From positions 1 to 48,412 of the forward strand of contig NZ_LUKY01000027.1 of NCBI RefSeq assembly GCF_001881495.1: 48,412 nucleotides of DNA. Reading direction: 5' to 3'. The translations under genes were made by a program, and so were the position numbers. Below, in pieces: positions 26,201 through 33,800 of the stretch; within the stretch, counting starts at the first letter, position 1; each line of letters starts with the position of its first letter. The notes under the pieces were generated by a model. That model was not told the DNA's origin. It worked only from the letters and a program-made list of their open reading frames with translations, and did no database searches. Origin of the DNA: Candidatus Rickettsiella isopodorum (lineage in GTDB: Bacteria > Pseudomonadota > Gammaproteobacteria > Diplorickettsiales > Diplorickettsiaceae).

Positions 26201-26524
26201 TTAAAAAGGTTTTGAAGTATGCCAATAAATAGTTGGGCCTCGGTTAGGAATTAATTTATTGGTAGCGAGATTATGGTATTCGCTGCAAACATAACGATAT
26301 TGACATGATGCAATATTTGTACATGCATGTGGTGAAACGTTTAGTCTGGTTAATAACTGCCGTATACATGCGCAATCATAATATGAACCAGAGCAAAAAC
26401 CAGCCTTTTTTACTAAGTGAGCATTAAATGCACAAGCACTTTGTCCTGGATGGGCATTAGCCACATTGATGCTACTTAATAAACCCATGCAAATAGCTGA
26501 AGCCATTAGTAATAATTTTTTCAT
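26201..26524 (-). CDS. Unknown small secreted cysteine-rich protein
   Basis: The 107-residue protein has a clear Sec signal peptide: MKK, a hydrophobic core and predicted cleavage after ANA-24. The mature ~83 residues carry seven cysteines (31, 44, 51, 53, 68, 74, 80), including a C-A-C pair. This suggests a compact disulfide-bonded domain formed in the periplasm or outside the cell. I do not recognise the family. The C-x-C followed by two spaced cysteines is superficially like fungal CFEM domains, but there are seven cysteines, not eight, and the spacing differs. AAGGGG lies before the ATG. It is a single-gene unit with its own palindrome upstream and terminator downstream. Confidence 0.75.
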   Translation of the reverse strand: MKKLLLMASAICMGLLSSINVANAHPGQSACAFNAHLVKKAGFCSGSYYDCACIRQLLTRLNVSPHACTNIASCQYRYVCSEYHNLATNKLIPNRGPTIYWHTSKPF

Positions 26525-26556
26525 ACTATCCCCTTAGGTTATATAGTGTAAAACCT

Positions 26557-26572
26557 TATAGCGCCCGCTATA
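26557..26572. promoter_or_regulatory. Palindrome upstream of the cysteine-rich gene (possible operator)
   Basis: TATAGCG and CGCTATA form perfect 7-bp half-sites around a 2-bp centre. The site lies 32 bp upstream of the start of the minus-strand gene at 26524, in its likely promoter region, and in the divergent gap shared with prfA. Confidence 0.4.
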
Positions 26573-26689
26573 GTGGTCTACTCATTTTTAGAATAGCTTA
26601 TGAATCATTAAGATTCAATTTTCCAAGCTTTATATAACGCGCTATCCAGCACTCGACTTCGTGATGAGCTTTAGGTATAAAGTGGTCAT

Positions 26690-27772
26690 ATGAAGACCTC
26701 TTTATTCAATAGATTGACCTTAATTGTCGAACGTTACGAAGAATTAACTGCCTTGTTGGGTGATATGGACGTGATTAAGGATCAAAATCATTTCCGTGAC
26801 TTATCTAAGGAGTATGTTCAGTTAGGCTCTGTCGTACAATGTTTTCAGCAATATCGGACTAACTTAGATATCCTAAATCAAGCCGAGCAATGTTTGCATG
26901 ATAAGGATACGGTAGTGCGAGAGCTTGCCGCAGAAGAAATTAAAATTGCACAACAAAAACAACAAGAGTTAGAAAAAGAATTAGAACACTTATTATTGCC
27001 GCAAGATCCTAATGATCAACGGAATGTTTTTTTAGAAATTCGTGCAGCTGCTGGAGGCGACGAAGCGGCTATTTTTTCCGGTGATTTATTTCGGATGTAT
27101 TCGCGTTACGCCGAAAATCAAGGTTGGACAATGGAAATTATTCATATGAATCCTAGCGAACAAGGAGGTTATAAAGAAATTATTGCACGTATCGCTGGAA
27201 CGGCTGTTTATGCGCATTTGAAATTTGAATCCGGCGCGCATCGTGTGCAACGCGTGCCTAAAACCGAAGCACAGGGGCGTGTGCATACATCGACTTGTAC
27301 AGTGGCGATACTACCGGAAATCGAATCGGTGGATGATGTCACCATCAACCCTGTAGATTTAAAAATTGATACCTTTCGTGCCTCAGGTGCAGGAGGACAA
27401 CATGTACAAAAAACCGATTCTGCCATCCGTATTACCCATTTACCCTCTGGCTTAGTGGTTGAATGTCAAGATGAACGTTCACAACATAAAAATCGTGCTC
27501 GGGCTATGTCATTACTACAAGCTAAATTATTAACCGCTCAGAAAGCAAAGCAACAACGCGAGGAAGCAGAAACCCGTCGCGATCTTGTTGGTACTGGGGA
27601 TCGTTCAGAGCGTATCCGGACCTATAATTTTCCTCAAGGTCGTTTAACCGATCACCGAATTAATCTAACGCTGTATCAATTATCTGATATCATGGAAGGC
27701 CATTTAGAGCCGGTTATTCAATCCTTGACGCGTGAATATCAAGCGGATGAATTAGCTGCCTTAGGTGATTAG
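26690..27772 (+). CDS. prfA: Peptide chain release factor 1
   Basis: RF1 terminates translation at UAA and UAG. The 360-residue protein has the family length, the stop-codon-recognition region and the peptidyl-hydrolysis GGQ motif (Gly235-Gly236-Gln237 in [13 protein letters not shown]). The GGQ Gln is the substrate of PrmC, encoded 0.5 kb downstream on the same strand. [21 protein letters not shown] is also typical. Confidence 0.98.
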   Translation: MKTSLFNRLTLIVERYEELTALLGDMDVIKDQNHFRDLSKEYVQLGSVVQCFQQYRTNLDILNQAEQCLHDKDTVVRELAAEEIKIAQQKQQELEKELEHLLLPQDPNDQRNVFLEIRAAAGGDEAAIFSGDLFRMYSRYAENQGWTMEIIHMNPSEQGGYKEIIARIAGTAVYAHLKFESGAHRVQRVPKTEAQGRVHTSTCTVAILPEIESVDDVTINPVDLKIDTFRASGAGGQHVQKTDSAIRITHLPSGLVVECQDERSQHKNRARAMSLLQAKLLTAQKAKQQREEAETRRDLVGTGDRSERIRTYNFPQGRLTDHRINLTLYQLSDIMEGHLEPVIQSLTREYQADELAALGD

Positions 27773-27811
27773 ACGTAAAACTTAATCGTTTTTCATGTGG
27801 AGGGAAGATCA

Positions 27812-28141
27812 ATGTTTCGATCGATGGCTATTGCATTGTTTATTCTGTTATTACTCATTATTGGCGGTCACATCGCACTGACTTTATTTACCGGTGCTGT
27901 AATGATTAGTTTTAGCGTCTGGGGGTTTTTGGTTGCTTCAGTATTCTTTTTTTCGTTAAGTATTTTACTCTTATTTATTTTAACCTGGGCTGGAGCATTG
28001 ATAATTGGTGCTATTGCGGTTATTTGGACGATTGTTGCTATTATTTTATTTCCGATTTTATTGCCGATTTTATTGCCGTTGTTAATTATCTTATTTTTTG
28101 TCTCCTATATTCGACGTAAGCAAAATCCTAAAGAATTTTAA
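27812..28141 (+). CDS. Unknown small integral membrane protein
   Basis: The 109-residue protein is almost wholly hydrophobic, with three to four predicted membrane segments separated by very short loops and a basic C-terminus (YIRRKQNPKEF). I recognise no family. ATG 27812 is preferred over an upstream GTG (27797) because GGAGGG lies 7 nt before it. It sits between prfA and prmC, genes that are adjacent in many gammaproteobacteria, so it may be a lineage-specific insertion into that operon. A dispersed repeat follows it. Confidence 0.65.
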   Translation: MFRSMAIALFILLLLIIGGHIALTLFTGAVMISFSVWGFLVASVFFFSLSILLLFILTWAGALIIGAIAVIWTIVAIILFPILLPILLPLLIILFFVSYIRRKQNPKEF

Positions 28142-28147
28142 GCGAGA

Positions 28148-28246
28148 GACTCTTCGCACTTGAATTTTTACCTGTGCTGCTGCGTGATTTGCAATCCTCT
28201 TCACGGCATTTGGGCACTTACCAAAAGACCAATTGCTGTGAGTATA
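28148..28246 (-). repeat. Full-length copy of the dispersed repeat (inverted)
   Basis: On the plus strand it begins ACTCTTCGCACTTGAA, continues ACCTGTGCTGCTGCGTG, GATTTGCAATCCTCTTCACG and CTTACCAAAAGACC, and ends AATTGCTGTGAGTATA. It is the same orientation as the copy at 11.1 kb. It lies 23 bp upstream of prmC. Confidence 0.85.
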
Positions 28247-28269
28247 ATGACTTCTAACAGGCGCCTCTT

Positions 28270-29112
28270 ATGTTGTTAGTTTCCTATTGGCGTTGGGCAA
28301 TCAAAGAGTTAAATCGAACCAGTCCCAGCGCCTATTTAGACACAGAATTGTTATTTGCTCATGTTTTAGGACTAACACGGGCTCAATTACATAGCCAACT
28401 TCCCGATAGATTACTGACATTATCTCAGCAAAAAAGAATAAAACAATTGATTGCCCGTCGACAATCTGGAGAACCGATAGCCTATTTACTGGGTCGGCAG
28501 GAGTTTTGGTCGCTGTCTTTTGAAGTAACTCCTGAGGTACTGATACCTAGGCCAGAAACGGAATTATTAGTGCAAAAGATACTAGATGATTTTAGTACTG
28601 AGCAACGAAACATAGTGGATTTGGGAACCGGCTCGGCAGCCATTGCGGTCGCATTAGCATTGGCTAGACCTACATGGCAATTTATTGCAACGGATTATTC
28701 ACCAGGTGCTTTACAGATTGCCGAACGCAATATCCGCCGTTATCACATACAAACGATAGAACTACGCCAGGGTGATTGGTGCCAGGCATTATTAGTCGGT
28801 GAAAAATTTGATATTATTCTCAGTAATCCACCTTATCTTACTCTCGATGATCCACACTTTCAAACGGAATGTGCTTTGGCTTACGAACCGAAAAATGCTT
28901 TAATTTCAGGGGAAAAAGGCTTGAAGGATTTAGAAATTATTATTCTACAAGCGCGTGAACATCTTCATCAAGGGGGTATTTTATTTTTAGAGCATGGCTA
29001 TCAGCAGGCAGCTTTTGTTGAGGAATTTTTTTTAAAATATGGTTACCAGGAGATAAAAAATTACAAAGATTTAGCAGGTCATCAACGAGTTAGTAGTGGA
29101 AAATGGAATTAA
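28270..29112 (+). CDS. prmC: Release factor glutamine methyltransferase PrmC
   Basis: PrmC (HemK) N5-methylates the GGQ glutamine of RF1 and RF2. The 280-residue protein has the N-terminal helical bundle (about 1-75), then EPIAYLLGRQEFWSLSFEVTP, the TPEVLIPRPETELLV stretch, SAM-binding VDLGTGSAAIAVALA and the catalytic NPPY (SNPPYLTLDD). It lies downstream of prfA in the usual order, separated by a small membrane-protein gene and a dispersed repeat. Confidence 0.96.
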   Translation: MLLVSYWRWAIKELNRTSPSAYLDTELLFAHVLGLTRAQLHSQLPDRLLTLSQQKRIKQLIARRQSGEPIAYLLGRQEFWSLSFEVTPEVLIPRPETELLVQKILDDFSTEQRNIVDLGTGSAAIAVALALARPTWQFIATDYSPGALQIAERNIRRYHIQTIELRQGDWCQALLVGEKFDIILSNPPYLTLDDPHFQTECALAYEPKNALISGEKGLKDLEIIILQAREHLHQGGILFLEHGYQQAAFVEEFFLKYGYQEIKNYKDLAGHQRVSSGKWN

Positions 29113-29134
29113 TTGAAAATATGATCTATAAATC

Positions 29135-29167
29135 ATTAATAAAAAGAAGCACATTAATAAAAAGAAG
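29135..29167 (+). repeat. Tandem direct repeat after prmC
   Basis: ATTAATAAAAAGAAG occurs at 29135-29149 and again at 29153-29167 (period 18). It lies between prmC and dksA. No function is evident. Confidence 0.6.
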
Positions 29168-29168
29168 A

Positions 29169-29203
29169 GACATGGCCCTGTACTTTGAAATAATTGCCAT
29201 GTC
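29169..29203 (+). terminator. Possible intrinsic terminator after prmC
   Basis: GACATGGC (29169-29176) pairs perfectly with GCCATGTC (29196-29203) around a 19-nt loop, followed by GAATTATTTTT. The long loop and interrupted T tract make it a weak candidate. Confidence 0.35.
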
Positions 29204-29287
29204 GAATTATTTTTGGTATAGATGTGTTTGGTTTATGTGTGTGTGCCAATTCCGGCAAATGTTAAATTCTCAAGAGGAGAACTTTTT

Positions 29288-30268
29288 ATGCCAGTAAAAA
29301 GAAAATCTGCAGCTCCAAAGCGACGTAAAAAACGCTCTACGGTTGCAAAGTCCACACCTACACGTAAAAGAAAAACGATAAAACGAAGAAAGAAAAAAGT
29401 GGGGATGACTGCTAAACCACGTCGTCGTAGAAAAACCACGGCTAAAAAAGTGACGCGCAAACCACGTCGCAGAAAAGCGGCAACACGTAAGAAGCCAGCG
29501 ACTCGCCGTAAGACTGCTACGCGCAGAAAGACTAAAAAAAAAGTAGTTAGTCGGGTAAAAAAAAAGCCTAGTAAAAGCAAAGCCTCAAAAAAAACGTCGA
29601 CGTCTTCCCGTGTTACCAGAAGTAGAAAGCCTATAGCTAAAAAAAAATCAACAAAAGTAGCGAAGGCAAAAGTTATCCGAGCTCCTTCTAAAAAAAAACA
29701 ACAGCAAGCAAAGTCTGATTCCCAGGCGCTACCTGCGGTAAAACAACAATCATCAATAGAAACTAAAATGGCAGAACATAAAAAACCTAAAAAAGAATCT
29801 AAAAAACAACGTTCTTTACCAGAAACAAGGCTAGAATTGACTTCTATTAATTCGGAAATCGATTTAAATATAGCGCCTTATAAGGAACGTCCTGGGGAAG
29901 ACTATATGAGCTCGAGCCAGCAGGCGTATTTTCGCCGTTTATTATTACAGCGAAAACGCGTATTGTTGGAAGATATGGGTCGAACCGTGCATCATCTACA
30001 AGATGAGGGTACTTCTTTGCCCGATATTAGTGATCGTGCCACGCAGGAAGAGGAATTTAATTTAGAACTTCGTGCACGTGACCGTGAACGTAAACTTATT
30101 AAGAAAATTGAGGATGCTTTACAGCAACTTGATGAAGGTCATTATGGCTTCTGTAATTCGTGTGGCGTTGAAATTGGAATTCGCCGCTTAGAAGCACGTC
30201 CTACCGCCAGTCTTTGTATTGATTGTAAAACTTTGGATGAGATTCGAGAAAAACAAACCGGTGGTTGA
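29288..30268 (+). CDS. dksA: DksA transcription factor with a long histone-like basic N-terminal extension
   Basis: DksA binds the RNA polymerase secondary channel and, with ppGpp, controls the stringent response. The C-terminal ~150 residues are unmistakable DksA. PYKERPGEDYMSSSQ starts the globular region, and the coiled-coil tip keeps the DxxDxA pattern (DISDRA). The four-Cys zinc site CNSCGVEIGIRR ... CIDCKTL closes the protein. In front are about 170 extra residues made mostly of Lys, Arg, Ala and Thr (for example KPRRRKAATRKK), resembling histone H1-like or Hc2-like tails. At 326 residues it is twice the E. coli length (151). ATG 29288 has an AGAGGAG ribosome binding site. An internal ATG (29768) would give a near-normal DksA but has no Shine-Dalgarno sequence. 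Confidence 0.92.
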   Translation: MPVKRKSAAPKRRKKRSTVAKSTPTRKRKTIKRRKKKVGMTAKPRRRRKTTAKKVTRKPRRRKAATRKKPATRRKTATRRKTKKKVVSRVKKKPSKSKASKKTSTSSRVTRSRKPIAKKKSTKVAKAKVIRAPSKKKQQQAKSDSQALPAVKQQSSIETKMAEHKKPKKESKKQRSLPETRLELTSINSEIDLNIAPYKERPGEDYMSSSQQAYFRRLLLQRKRVLLEDMGRTVHHLQDEGTSLPDISDRATQEEEFNLELRARDRERKLIKKIEDALQQLDEGHYGFCNSCGVEIGIRRLEARPTASLCIDCKTLDEIREKQTGG

Positions 30269-30315
30269 AACTATTGGGTCAAAAAATGCGAATTTTTCAA
30301 ATAATGCTGAAAGAA

Positions 30316-30450
30316 CCTTGCATGGCTGAAGCTAACCCAGCGTGTGCGCAGCCATTCAAGGAAAAAGTGACGACGCTTTCCTTGAAAATCCCCACCGCTA
30401 CAAAAGAAAAACACAACTATTATTCAAGGCGCGGAACTTGTTCGTCCTTG
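30316..30450 (+). promoter_or_regulatory. Candidate RNA leader with alternating complementary segments upstream of nicotinate phosphoribosyltransferase
   Basis: Five segments alternate between two complementary words: CCTTG (30316-30320), TTCAAGG (30355-30361), CCTTGAA (30380-30386), TTCAAGG (30423-30429) and CCTTG (30446-30450). Hairpin A pairs 30316-30328 with 30349-30361 (13 bp, one mismatch). Hairpin B pairs 30355-30364 with 30377-30386 (10 bp, perfect). A and B share bases 30355-30361, so they exclude each other. The last segment sits next to GGGG, the only ribosome-binding-like sequence before the ATG at 30467. No T tract follows hairpin B, so control of translation seems likelier than termination. 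This is inference from base pairing alone. Confidence 0.45.
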
Positions 30451-30466
30451 CTGGGGTTTATTTTCA

Positions 30467-31957
30467 ATGCAAAACGCATTAGTATCACTTTATAAATCCT
30501 CCTTAATTTTATTAACGGATTTTTACCAGTTGACCATGGCCTATGGTTATTGGAAGGCGGGTATTCACGAACGTGAAACGGTTTTTTACCATAACTTTCG
30601 ACAAGCACCGTTTAATGGCAGATACACGATTTGTGCAGGCTTAGGTACATTAATTGACTACTTGCTTAATTTTCAATTTACTAAAGACGATATCGATTAT
30701 TTAGCTGGATTGACTGATACGCAGGGGAAAGTATTATTTCCTACCGATTTTTTAAATTATTTACAACGTTTACGTTTTGCTTGTGACATCGATGCAATAG
30801 AGGAAGGCACTGTAGTTTTCCCGCAAGAACCTTTAGTTCGTGTTAAAGGGCCGTTATTACAATGTCAGTTACTTGAAAGTATTTTACTGAATATTATTAA
30901 CTTTCAAAGTCTCATTGCCACGAGTGCCGCACGTTTATTACAAGCAAGCCGCGGCGAACCGATATTCGAATTCGGTTTACGTCGTGCACAAGGTTTCGAT
31001 GGTGCGTTGATGGCTAGTCGAGCTGCTTATATTGGTGGTTGTTCTGCTACCTCTAATGTATTAGCTGGAAAATTATTAGGCATTCCAGTGCGTGGGACAC
31101 ATGCACATAGTTGGGTATTATGTTTTGAGAATGAATTAGCAGCGTTTCGTGCTTATGCGCAAACCTTTCCCGACCGCTGTATTTTTTTAGTGGATACCTA
31201 TAACACAATTAAAGGAGTAAAAAATGCCATCAAGATCGCCGAAGAATTAAAACCGGAAGGATTTAAATTAGCCGGCATACGTTTAGACTCAGGTGATTTA
31301 GCTTATTTAAGTCAACAAGCACGCAAACTTTTAGATGCTGCAGGCTATCATGATGCGCTGATAGTGGGTAGTAATGATTTGAATCCTTTAGTGATTACCA
31401 GTTTAAAAGAACAAGGTGCAAGTATTAACGTTTGGGGAGTGGGCACACATTTAATTACTGCTTACGAACAGCCCGCACTCGAAGGTGTTTATAAATTAAG
31501 TGCAATTAAGTCTGCGCAAGGTGTATGGGAAAATAAAGTTAAATTATCCGAACAAACCATAAAAATTTCTACTCCTGGGATTTTATCAGTGCGGCGTTAT
31601 TATGCGGATAAAGTGGATGGTTCGGCGATGGCGGATGCCATTTATGAGGAACGATTAGGGATTTCAGAAGATAATATTACTATTATTGACCCTATCGATC
31701 CGACGAAACGGCGCTCTATTTCCGCAGCAGCACCACACCGTGATTTATTAACGCCTATTTTTAGACGAGGAAAATTAGTTTACAAAGTACCTTCGTTAAA
31801 ATCCAGTCAAGAAAAAACTCATCAGGAGTTACAACAATTTCATGAAAGTATTCGTCGATTGCTAAATCCTCATACTTATCCAGTGGGTTTAGAAGAGAAG
31901 CTGTATCATTTAAAGTTACAACTTATTTTAAAAGCAAAAACTTCTATTGATTCTTAA
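30467..31957 (+). CDS. pncB: Nicotinate phosphoribosyltransferase
   Basis: The enzyme converts nicotinate and PRPP to nicotinate mononucleotide (Preiss-Handler NAD salvage). The 496-residue protein has N-terminal LLTDFYQLTMAYGYWKAG, then EFGLRRAQGFDGALMASRAAY, the RGTHAHSWV block, GIRLDSGDLAYLS and the PRPP/product-binding region ending ISVWGVGT-like (INVWGVGTHL). The length fits the longer NAPRT family shared by Gram-positive bacteria and animals, not the ~400-residue E. coli PncB. It is followed by nicotinamidase, which makes its substrate. The weak ribosome binding site lies next to the structured leader. Confidence 0.93.
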   Translation: MQNALVSLYKSSLILLTDFYQLTMAYGYWKAGIHERETVFYHNFRQAPFNGRYTICAGLGTLIDYLLNFQFTKDDIDYLAGLTDTQGKVLFPTDFLNYLQRLRFACDIDAIEEGTVVFPQEPLVRVKGPLLQCQLLESILLNIINFQSLIATSAARLLQASRGEPIFEFGLRRAQGFDGALMASRAAYIGGCSATSNVLAGKLLGIPVRGTHAHSWVLCFENELAAFRAYAQTFPDRCIFLVDTYNTIKGVKNAIKIAEELKPEGFKLAGIRLDSGDLAYLSQQARKLLDAAGYHDALIVGSNDLNPLVITSLKEQGASINVWGVGTHLITAYEQPALEGVYKLSAIKSAQGVWENKVKLSEQTIKISTPGILSVRRYYADKVDGSAMADAIYEERLGISEDNITIIDPIDPTKRRSISAAAPHRDLLTPIFRRGKLVYKVPSLKSSQEKTHQELQQFHESIRRLLNPHTYPVGLEEKLYHLKLQLILKAKTSIDS

Positions 31958-32075
31958 ACTTTGAATTTATATTAATTAAATTTTTTAGTAAAAATAATTT
32001 TTTTTAAAAATGACAGGGAGCTCATATCGCAAAAGCCTCTTTCCTGCATTATCAAAAGAGTTTAAAATGAAAAAT

Positions 32076-32103
32076 GCTAGATACTTTTTTTAAAGTAGCT
32101 AGC
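32076..32103 (+). promoter_or_regulatory. Inverted repeat upstream of nicotinamidase gene
   Basis: GCTAGATACTTT (32076-32087) pairs with AAAGTAGCTAGC (32092-32103) with one mismatch around a TTTT loop. It lies 45 bp before the pncA start. It could be a regulatory hairpin or operator; no T tract follows on the plus strand. Confidence 0.4.
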
Positions 32104-32148
32104 TTAATTAAATATAACAATTTTCTTTGCCCCAGGAATCTAACTTTT

Positions 32149-32766
32149 ATGAAAAAAGCTTTGATCTTAGTAGATTTACAAAATGATTTTATGCCTGGAG
32201 GGTCCTTAGCAGTAGATAATGCTGACGAAGTTATTCCAGTGGCTAACCGAGTTCAGCAGTATTTTAAATATATTATTGCAACGCAAGATTGGCACCCAAA
32301 AGATCATACCTGTTTTGCAACGAATCATAAGGGACGTTTTCCAGGCGAGTTTATTCAGCAAGCAGGTTTGTCACAAATATTATGGCCTGTACATTGTGTA
32401 CAAAATACCAAAGGGGCTGAATTTGTTAAAAATCTTAAATTGGATCATATTATTAAAGTCGTTCGCAAAGGCAGTGATCCAAAAATTGATAGTTATAGCG
32501 GTTTTTTTGACAATGGTCATCAAAAAGAAACTGGTTTGGCTGAGTTTCTTAAAGAATTACAGATTACCGAAGTGTATATTATGGGAGTAGCAACCGATTA
32601 TTGTGTTAAATATACGGTGTTAGATGCCTGTAAATTAGGCTTTAAAACTTATTTGATTGAAGATGGATGTCGTGCTGTGAATGTTAATCCAGAAGATGGA
32701 CGTTTGGCAATTTCCGAAATGAAAACCGTCGGCGTAAAAATAATTCAAAGTGATGAAGTTGAATAA
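32149..32766 (+). CDS. pncA: Nicotinamidase
   Basis: PncA hydrolyses nicotinamide to nicotinate and ammonia. The 205-residue protein shows the catalytic triad: Asp9 in VDLQNDFMPGG, Lys107 in VVRKGSDP and Cys152 in GVATDYCVKYT. The metal-binding QDWHPKDH stretch is also present. ATG 32149 gives the family N-terminus (MKKALILVDLQNDF); an upstream in-frame ATG would add 25 unrelated residues. It acts just before the adjacent nicotinate phosphoribosyltransferase, giving a two-gene route from nicotinamide to NAD precursors. Confidence 0.96.
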   Translation: MKKALILVDLQNDFMPGGSLAVDNADEVIPVANRVQQYFKYIIATQDWHPKDHTCFATNHKGRFPGEFIQQAGLSQILWPVHCVQNTKGAEFVKNLKLDHIIKVVRKGSDPKIDSYSGFFDNGHQKETGLAEFLKELQITEVYIMGVATDYCVKYTVLDACKLGFKTYLIEDGCRAVNVNPEDGRLAISEMKTVGVKIIQSDEVE

Positions 32767-32816
32767 GTCACTTATGAAAGTAGCGTGCGGAAAATAAAAC
32801 AAAAGACACCGATTAT

Positions 32817-33800
32817 TTAGGAACGTTGGATCGGAAAGCTAAGCACCTCTGATATCTCATCTACTTTTTCCATGAGCATTAATAGACGATCAATGCCTAA
32901 AGCAACTCCAGAACAATCAGGAAGTCCGTGTGTCAAAGCCGCTAACAAATATTGATCGAGAGGTATTTGTGGGGAGTGATTTTTAGCACGGGTGCAGAGG
33001 TCATTTTGAAAACGTAGTTTTTGTTCGTTCGCATCATTTAATTCATGAAAGCCATTGGCAAGTTCTATACCCTTTAGATAAACCTCAAAACGTTCCGCCA
33101 CAGGGGTTGTTTCGTGGCGTATTTTGGCTAAAGCGGCTAAACCAACAGGAAAATCATAAATAAAAATTAATTGTTTAGGTAATTGTGGTTCAATGACATG
33201 AGACATTAAAAAGTTTAAATAATCTTCAACCGTGTTTAAATTTAAATTTTCGGTTGTTAAACCTAAATGAGCAGCGAGTTGTTTTGAATTTTTAAGCGAT
33301 AGTAGGTGCGGATTGATCTTCAAATAACGTTGAAAAATTTCTGCATAACTAAAACGTTGCGCCGACTCGCAAACTAACAATCGTTTTAATAAGGTTTCTA
33401 CTTCATCCATTAATTGATGATGATTATAGCCAGGACGATACCATTCTAATAAGCTAAATTCAGGATTGTGATAACGTCCCGATTCTCCTTGGTTACGAAA
33501 TGCTTTAGAAATCTGATAAATGGGACCTGATCCCACGGCTAATAAACGTTTCATTGCAAACTCAGGCGAAGTTTGTAGATAAAGCGTTTGTTGATGGTCA
33601 GGATGATCTAAACAATATTGCGTTTGAAAACTATGCAAATGTGGATCTGTCACTGTGGCATGGGAAAGTACTGGAGTTTCTACTTCTAGAACCTCACGTT
33701 CGACAAAAAACTCACGAATAGCTTCTAAAAGTTTTGCGCGACAACGCAGCATGGATAACGTAGCAGTGGGTTGCCAGACGTTTTTTTTAAATTTCGTCAT
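32817..33800 (-). CDS. epmA: Elongation factor P--(R)-beta-lysine ligase EpmA
   Basis: EpmA (GenX/PoxA/YjeA) is a lysyl-tRNA-synthetase-like enzyme that attaches beta-lysine to a Lys of EF-P. The 327-residue protein has only the class II catalytic core: FFVEREVLEVETPVLS, YLQTSPEFAMKRLL, ISKAFRNQGESGRYHNPEF and the C-terminal SGVALGIDRLLMLM motif 3. It lacks the anticodon-binding domain of true LysRS. It overlaps the dotB end by 14 bp, so it is probably the last gene of the dotD-dotC-dotB transcript. Confidence 0.95.
   Translation of the reverse strand: MTKFKKNVWQPTATLSMLRCRAKLLEAIREFFVEREVLEVETPVLSHATVTDPHLHSFQTQYCLDHPDHQQTLYLQTSPEFAMKRLLAVGSGPIYQISKAFRNQGESGRYHNPEFSLLEWYRPGYNHHQLMDEVETLLKRLLVCESAQRFSYAEIFQRYLKINPHLLSLKNSKQLAAHLGLTTENLNLNTVEDYLNFLMSHVIEPQLPKQLIFIYDFPVGLAALAKIRHETTPVAERFEVYLKGIELANGFHELNDANEQKLRFQNDLCTRAKNHSPQIPLDQYLLAALTHGLPDCSGVALGIDRLLMLMEKVDEISEVLSFPIQRS

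Noticed and set aside
26201..26524. CFEM domain in the cysteine-rich protein
   Set aside because: CFEM has eight cysteines with a different spacing and is fungal; the resemblance is limited to a C-x-C and two later cysteines.
29233..29580. Minus-strand Leu/Phe/Arg-rich frame opposite the dksA extension
   Set aside because: It is the antisense shadow of a Lys/Arg-rich coding region.
30265..30495. 76-residue plus-strand frame between dksA and nicotinate phosphoribosyltransferase
   Set aside because: It overlaps both neighbours, has no good ribosome binding site, and its bases are better explained by the structured leader.
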